Assembly: GCF_023554105.1 (NCBI RefSeq)
Contig: NZ_JAMJWE010000014.1
Span: 1-64,000 of the forward strand
Length of the DNA: 64,000 nucleotides
Direction: 5' to 3'
DNA from: Brucella sp. 21LCYQ03
Lineage (GTDB): Bacteria > Pseudomonadota > Alphaproteobacteria > Rhizobiales > Rhizobiaceae
Part shown: piece after piece, positions 61,043-64,000 of the stretch
Layout: the number at the start of each line of letters is the position of its first letter
Position numbering within the stretch: the first letter of the stretch is position 1
Position numbers and translations under genes: made by a program
The notes under the pieces: model-generated
What the model was told of the DNA's origin: nothing
What the model saw: the letters and a program-made list of their open reading frames with translations, nothing else
Databases searched by the model: none

Positions 61043-63121
61043 ATGACACAATCACCCGCTTCCGCAAAATTGTCACGCTCCGTCACTCGCCCATTCTCTG
61101 CCTCAGGATCGCGCAAGATCGTGCGTGATTTTATGTCCGGTGCATCGGTGCTGGCGCTTGTTGTCGCTGGCTGTTCTGCATTGGCGCCAAACATCGCCCA
61201 TGCCGAGCCATCCATCACCTGGACAGGCGATGTGTCCCCGACACCAGATGCTGGCACAACAGATTGGTATCTGCCAGGTGACTCTCAAAAGATCACTGTT
61301 AAAAATGGTGGGCGTTTGGTGATCGCCGGTGGGGCAAAAGTGCATGGTACGGAAACGGTTAACCCTATTAGCGGCCTGTCGATCTACTCATTAAGTTTAG
61401 CTTTAGGTTCGACAACGGGCGGTCTCACGCCAATGAGCGAGGTTGTTGTCGATGGTGTCGGTTCAACCCTTAATGCTAATTTAAGTCCACGTGGCCTTAA
61501 CAAACAAATAATTGTCCGCAATGGCGGAGTGTTCAGCCTTGGTGGTAGTACTAATTATTTGTCGTATTCTGGTGTTGGGGCCAGCACAACAAATCTTCTG
61601 GTGGATGGGGCCGGGTCTGTTTTTTCTACTGTCGGGGCACTGTTTTTGGCAGCGTACGTTCCCCAAATTACTGATCCAAACACTGTGAACATTCATATTA
61701 CGAATGGTGGTTTGTTAAGTGTAAACGGTCCCATGGAAGCTGTTAACTCCCCTTCCGGATTGGGGCAAATCAACTATTATCAAAATGTTGTTGTTGATGG
61801 CATAGGTTCAAAATTAATAATTCTGCATTCAGAAACGGGCCGGCGCGGGGTTTTTATTGGTCGCATGGACCCAACTGATAACACAAAATTAAATACTGGA
61901 CGTTTCTCTTACACTGTGTCGAATGGTGGAGAGATTTCAACTGATAATATTTTTATGGCGAAAAACGAGGCGGTATTAAATATCGGCTCGGCGGCGGGCG
62001 TTGCAGCAGTCGGGGCCGGTAATCTGGATGCGCAGTCTATTGTTTTTGGGGGTATTCCTGGTAGCCTTCCCGTCGTTAATTTTAATCATACCGATGCGAC
62101 CACTGTTGCAGCATCATTTAGTGGTCTGGGTGCGATCAATCAGATTGCTGGGGATACAATTTTTACCGCAGACAGCAAGGATTTCACAGGCGTCACCACC
62201 ATTTCAGGCGGCACGCTTCATCTGGGCGATGGTGGCACCACAGGTTCCATTACCGGTGATATTGTCAACAATGGCAGCCTGATCTTCAATCGTTCCAATG
62301 CGGCGACCGCTGCAAACAATATTTCGGGTACAGGAACATTGGTCAAACAGGGGGCGGGTACGCTCACACTGGCTGGGTTGAACACCTATTCCGGCGGCAC
62401 AGAAATCAACGGCGGTGCCATTGCGTTTGATGCCCCGGTAGAGCTGGGCAGCGGTGCCATATCGCTTGATGGTGGCACGCTCATCAGCAACATCACAAAA
62501 GATGAAACGCTGGCGCAGAATTTCAGTTTCGCTCAGGGCGGCGGCACAATTCAGAATAATCAGACCCTGACACTCAATGGTGCCTTCTCCGGCACCGGCG
62601 CTTTCAACAAAGCTGGCACTGGTGAACTTGTCCTCAATGGCGATGGCTCTGCCTTCACCGGGCCAACCAGTGTCAATAGTGGTGCATTGTCTGTCCATGG
62701 CAGCCTGGGTGGTGATGTTAATGTTGCCTCTGGCGCCATATTGGATGGCGACGGCACAATTATGGGCAATGCGACCATTGGTGCAGATGGTCTCCTGGTG
62801 GGCAATTCCGGCCAGTCGATGACCTTTGATAAAAACCTGACCATTGATAATGCGGCAAAAGTTTCTGTCGCTCTGGGCGGTATGGCAGCGCTGCCTGTGT
62901 TCGATGTAAAAGGTGATCTGGTCGCTGGCGGAACTTTAAACCTGACCGATGCTGGCGGCTTTGGCACAGGTATTTATAACATTTTTCATTATGATGGTCA
63001 GTTTACAGATAATGGTCTCACGCTTGGCACACTTGGCGATGGCATCAATCCTGCAGATATCACTCTGCAAAAAACCGGCATTCCCAATCAGATCAATGTT
63101 GTAAACTCCGGCGGCGTTTGA
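61043..63121 (+). CDS. Autotransporter adhesin, N-terminal passenger part (ends at in-frame TGA)
   Basis: 692 residues to the TGA at 63119-63121. A long signal peptide (about 1-53, with DFMSGASVLALVVAGCSALA and cleavage near AHA) suits large autotransporters. The passenger is a repetitive Gly/Asn/Thr-rich beta-helix containing passenger-associated transport repeats such as GTLVKQGAGTLTLAGLNTYS and FNKAGTGELVLNGDGSAFTG. ATG 61043 follows AGGAA. No beta-barrel is present before the stop, so as read this product could not be surface-displayed unless the stop is an artefact or is bypassed. Confidence 0.85.
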   Translation: MTQSPASAKLSRSVTRPFSASGSRKIVRDFMSGASVLALVVAGCSALAPNIAHAEPSITWTGDVSPTPDAGTTDWYLPGDSQKITVKNGGRLVIAGGAKVHGTETVNPISGLSIYSLSLALGSTTGGLTPMSEVVVDGVGSTLNANLSPRGLNKQIIVRNGGVFSLGGSTNYLSYSGVGASTTNLLVDGAGSVFSTVGALFLAAYVPQITDPNTVNIHITNGGLLSVNGPMEAVNSPSGLGQINYYQNVVVDGIGSKLIILHSETGRRGVFIGRMDPTDNTKLNTGRFSYTVSNGGEISTDNIFMAKNEAVLNIGSAAGVAAVGAGNLDAQSIVFGGIPGSLPVVNFNHTDATTVAASFSGLGAINQIAGDTIFTADSKDFTGVTTISGGTLHLGDGGTTGSITGDIVNNGSLIFNRSNAATAANNISGTGTLVKQGAGTLTLAGLNTYSGGTEINGGAIAFDAPVELGSGAISLDGGTLISNITKDETLAQNFSFAQGGGTIQNNQTLTLNGAFSGTGAFNKAGTGELVLNGDGSAFTGPTSVNSGALSVHGSLGGDVNVASGAILDGDGTIMGNATIGADGLLVGNSGQSMTFDKNLTIDNAAKVSVALGGMAALPVFDVKGDLVAGGTLNLTDAGGFGTGIYNIFHYDGQFTDNGLTLGTLGDGINPADITLQKTGIPNQINVVNSGGV

Positions 63122-64000
63122 CTGGGCTTCTGGGATGGTGATGGTGCAAGCCATGCCAACAATGGCAAGATCGACGGTGGCGACGGCATATGGAAGGCCG
63201 CCAGCAGCAACTGGACTAGCGCTGATGGTGCAACCAATGCACTCTGGACCAATGGCGGCTTTGCCATTTTCACCGGCGCTGCCGGCACCGTCACCATTGA
63301 TGATACGGGTACGCCTATAAAATCTACTGGCCTGCAATTCGCTGTCGATGGATATACGCTGAAGGGCGATGCACTTGAGCTGGAAAATGGCACAACGGCC
63401 CCAATCATCCGGGTGGGTGATGGAACCACCGCTGGTGCGCAGATGAAGGCGGTCATTGATTCAAACCTGACCGGTTCCCATGGTCTGAACAAAATGGACA
63501 ATGGCACGCTGATACTCACAGCAGATAACACCTATACCGGCGATACAACAATCAGCGGCGGCGCATTGCAGCTTGGCAATGGTGGGGCAACAGGCAGTGT
63601 CACCGGCAAAATTGTCAACAATGGCTCACTTATACTGGATCGCAGCGACCCTGTAACCGTGAGTAATTCCATTACCGGAACTGGCAATGTCATCAAACGC
63701 GGCGACAACACACTCACCCTTTCTGGGGCAAATAATTTTACCGGTGGGCTTGAGGTTGATGCCGGAACCGTTGTTGCGGGAAGAGTCAATGCTTTTGGTC
63801 GTGGAACCTTGACGGTTAATCAGGGAGCAACTGTCGATCTTGGCGGCTATACTCAGCAACAAATCACAGGTCTTGCTGGTGCAGGCACGATCCATACCAG
63901 CACCGAGACATTAACGCTCACGCAGGCAGGAGATTCGATTTTCTCTGGCCAGTTTGATCATGCTGCTGGTGATACGAAAACTGCTCTGATCAAGCAAGGC
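63122..64000 (+). pseudogene. Autotransporter continuation in the same frame, past the TGA, to the window edge
   Basis: The frame after TGA 63119-63121 stays open for 293 codons to the window end and carries on the same protein: LGFWDGDGASHANNGKIDGG, a further repeat LNKMDNGTLILTADNTYTGD, and a segment with SITGTGNVIKRGDNTLTLSG. No stop, start or frameshift intervenes. The transporter beta-barrel should lie beyond the window. A single base change in the TGA codon would restore one long gene. Confidence 0.85.

Noticed and set aside
1-64000. CRISPR arrays
   Set aside because: No regularly spaced direct repeats were seen; the only long exact repeat is the att pair.

Overview
The window is chromosomal DNA of an alphaproteobacterium of the Brucella/Ochrobactrum group (Hyphomicrobiales). 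This is inferred from gene order and protein character: divK-pleD converging on rpmG, a DUF3572 gene nearby, the block topA-dprA-plsY-pyrC'-pyrB, RNase R followed by DUF983 and NUDIX genes, and a tRNA-Cys used as an integration site. No rRNA genes and no CRISPR arrays were seen.

Layout. 1-1856: end of a succinate-semialdehyde-type dehydrogenase gene and a class III aminotransferase. 2305-2471: remnant of a short-chain dehydrogenase. 2697-8207 (minus strand): one probable catabolic operon read from right to left: a 49-residue leader ORF, two polar amino-acid ABC permeases, the ATPase, the periplasmic binding protein, an SDR dehydrogenase, a FadR-type GntR regulator and an RraA-type aldolase/decarboxylase. 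A promoter with a 12-bp perfect palindrome lies in front of it. 8990-16732 (plus strand): a sugar operon with a D-2-hydroxyacid dehydrogenase, an AlsB/AlsA/AlsC-like ABC importer, a LacI regulator, a Gfo/Idh/MocA oxidoreductase and a TIM-barrel sugar epimerase/isomerase.

16733-20669 is decayed mobile DNA: a sequence resembling an IS21-type end, an HNH endonuclease gene whose start codon appears lost, IS66 tnpB/tnpC fragments, a phage lysis remnant (nested spanin-like genes plus a DUF1515 gene) and two small membrane-protein genes. 20670-32098 is a separate 11.4-kb integrated element bounded by a 45-bp direct repeat, the 3' part of tRNA-Cys. It carries an integrase, a train of small overlapping genes, a TerS-like gene, a 914-residue tape-measure protein on the opposite strand, a DNA-binding regulator, a prohead-protease/major-capsid fusion and a connector-like gene. 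No large terminase, portal, tail tube or lysis gene was seen. It looks like a phage satellite, or a strongly reduced prophage, that supplies capsid, packaging-specificity and tail-length determinants.

32055-60509 is mostly core chromosome: tRNA-Cys, dinB, rnk, divK, pleD, rpmG, an MFS transporter, NUDIX, DUF983, rnr, topA, dprA, plsY, a pyrC' whose metal ligands are lost, pyrB, an AidB-like acyl-CoA dehydrogenase, ruvX, a UPF0173 hydrolase, gatC-acetyltransferase-gatA, an FlbD-like small protein, a DUF305 protein, parE, a family 25 glycosyltransferase and a polysaccharide deacetylase. 61043-64000 is a large autotransporter adhesin reading frame interrupted by one in-frame TGA at 63119-63121; the same frame stays open from there to the window edge.
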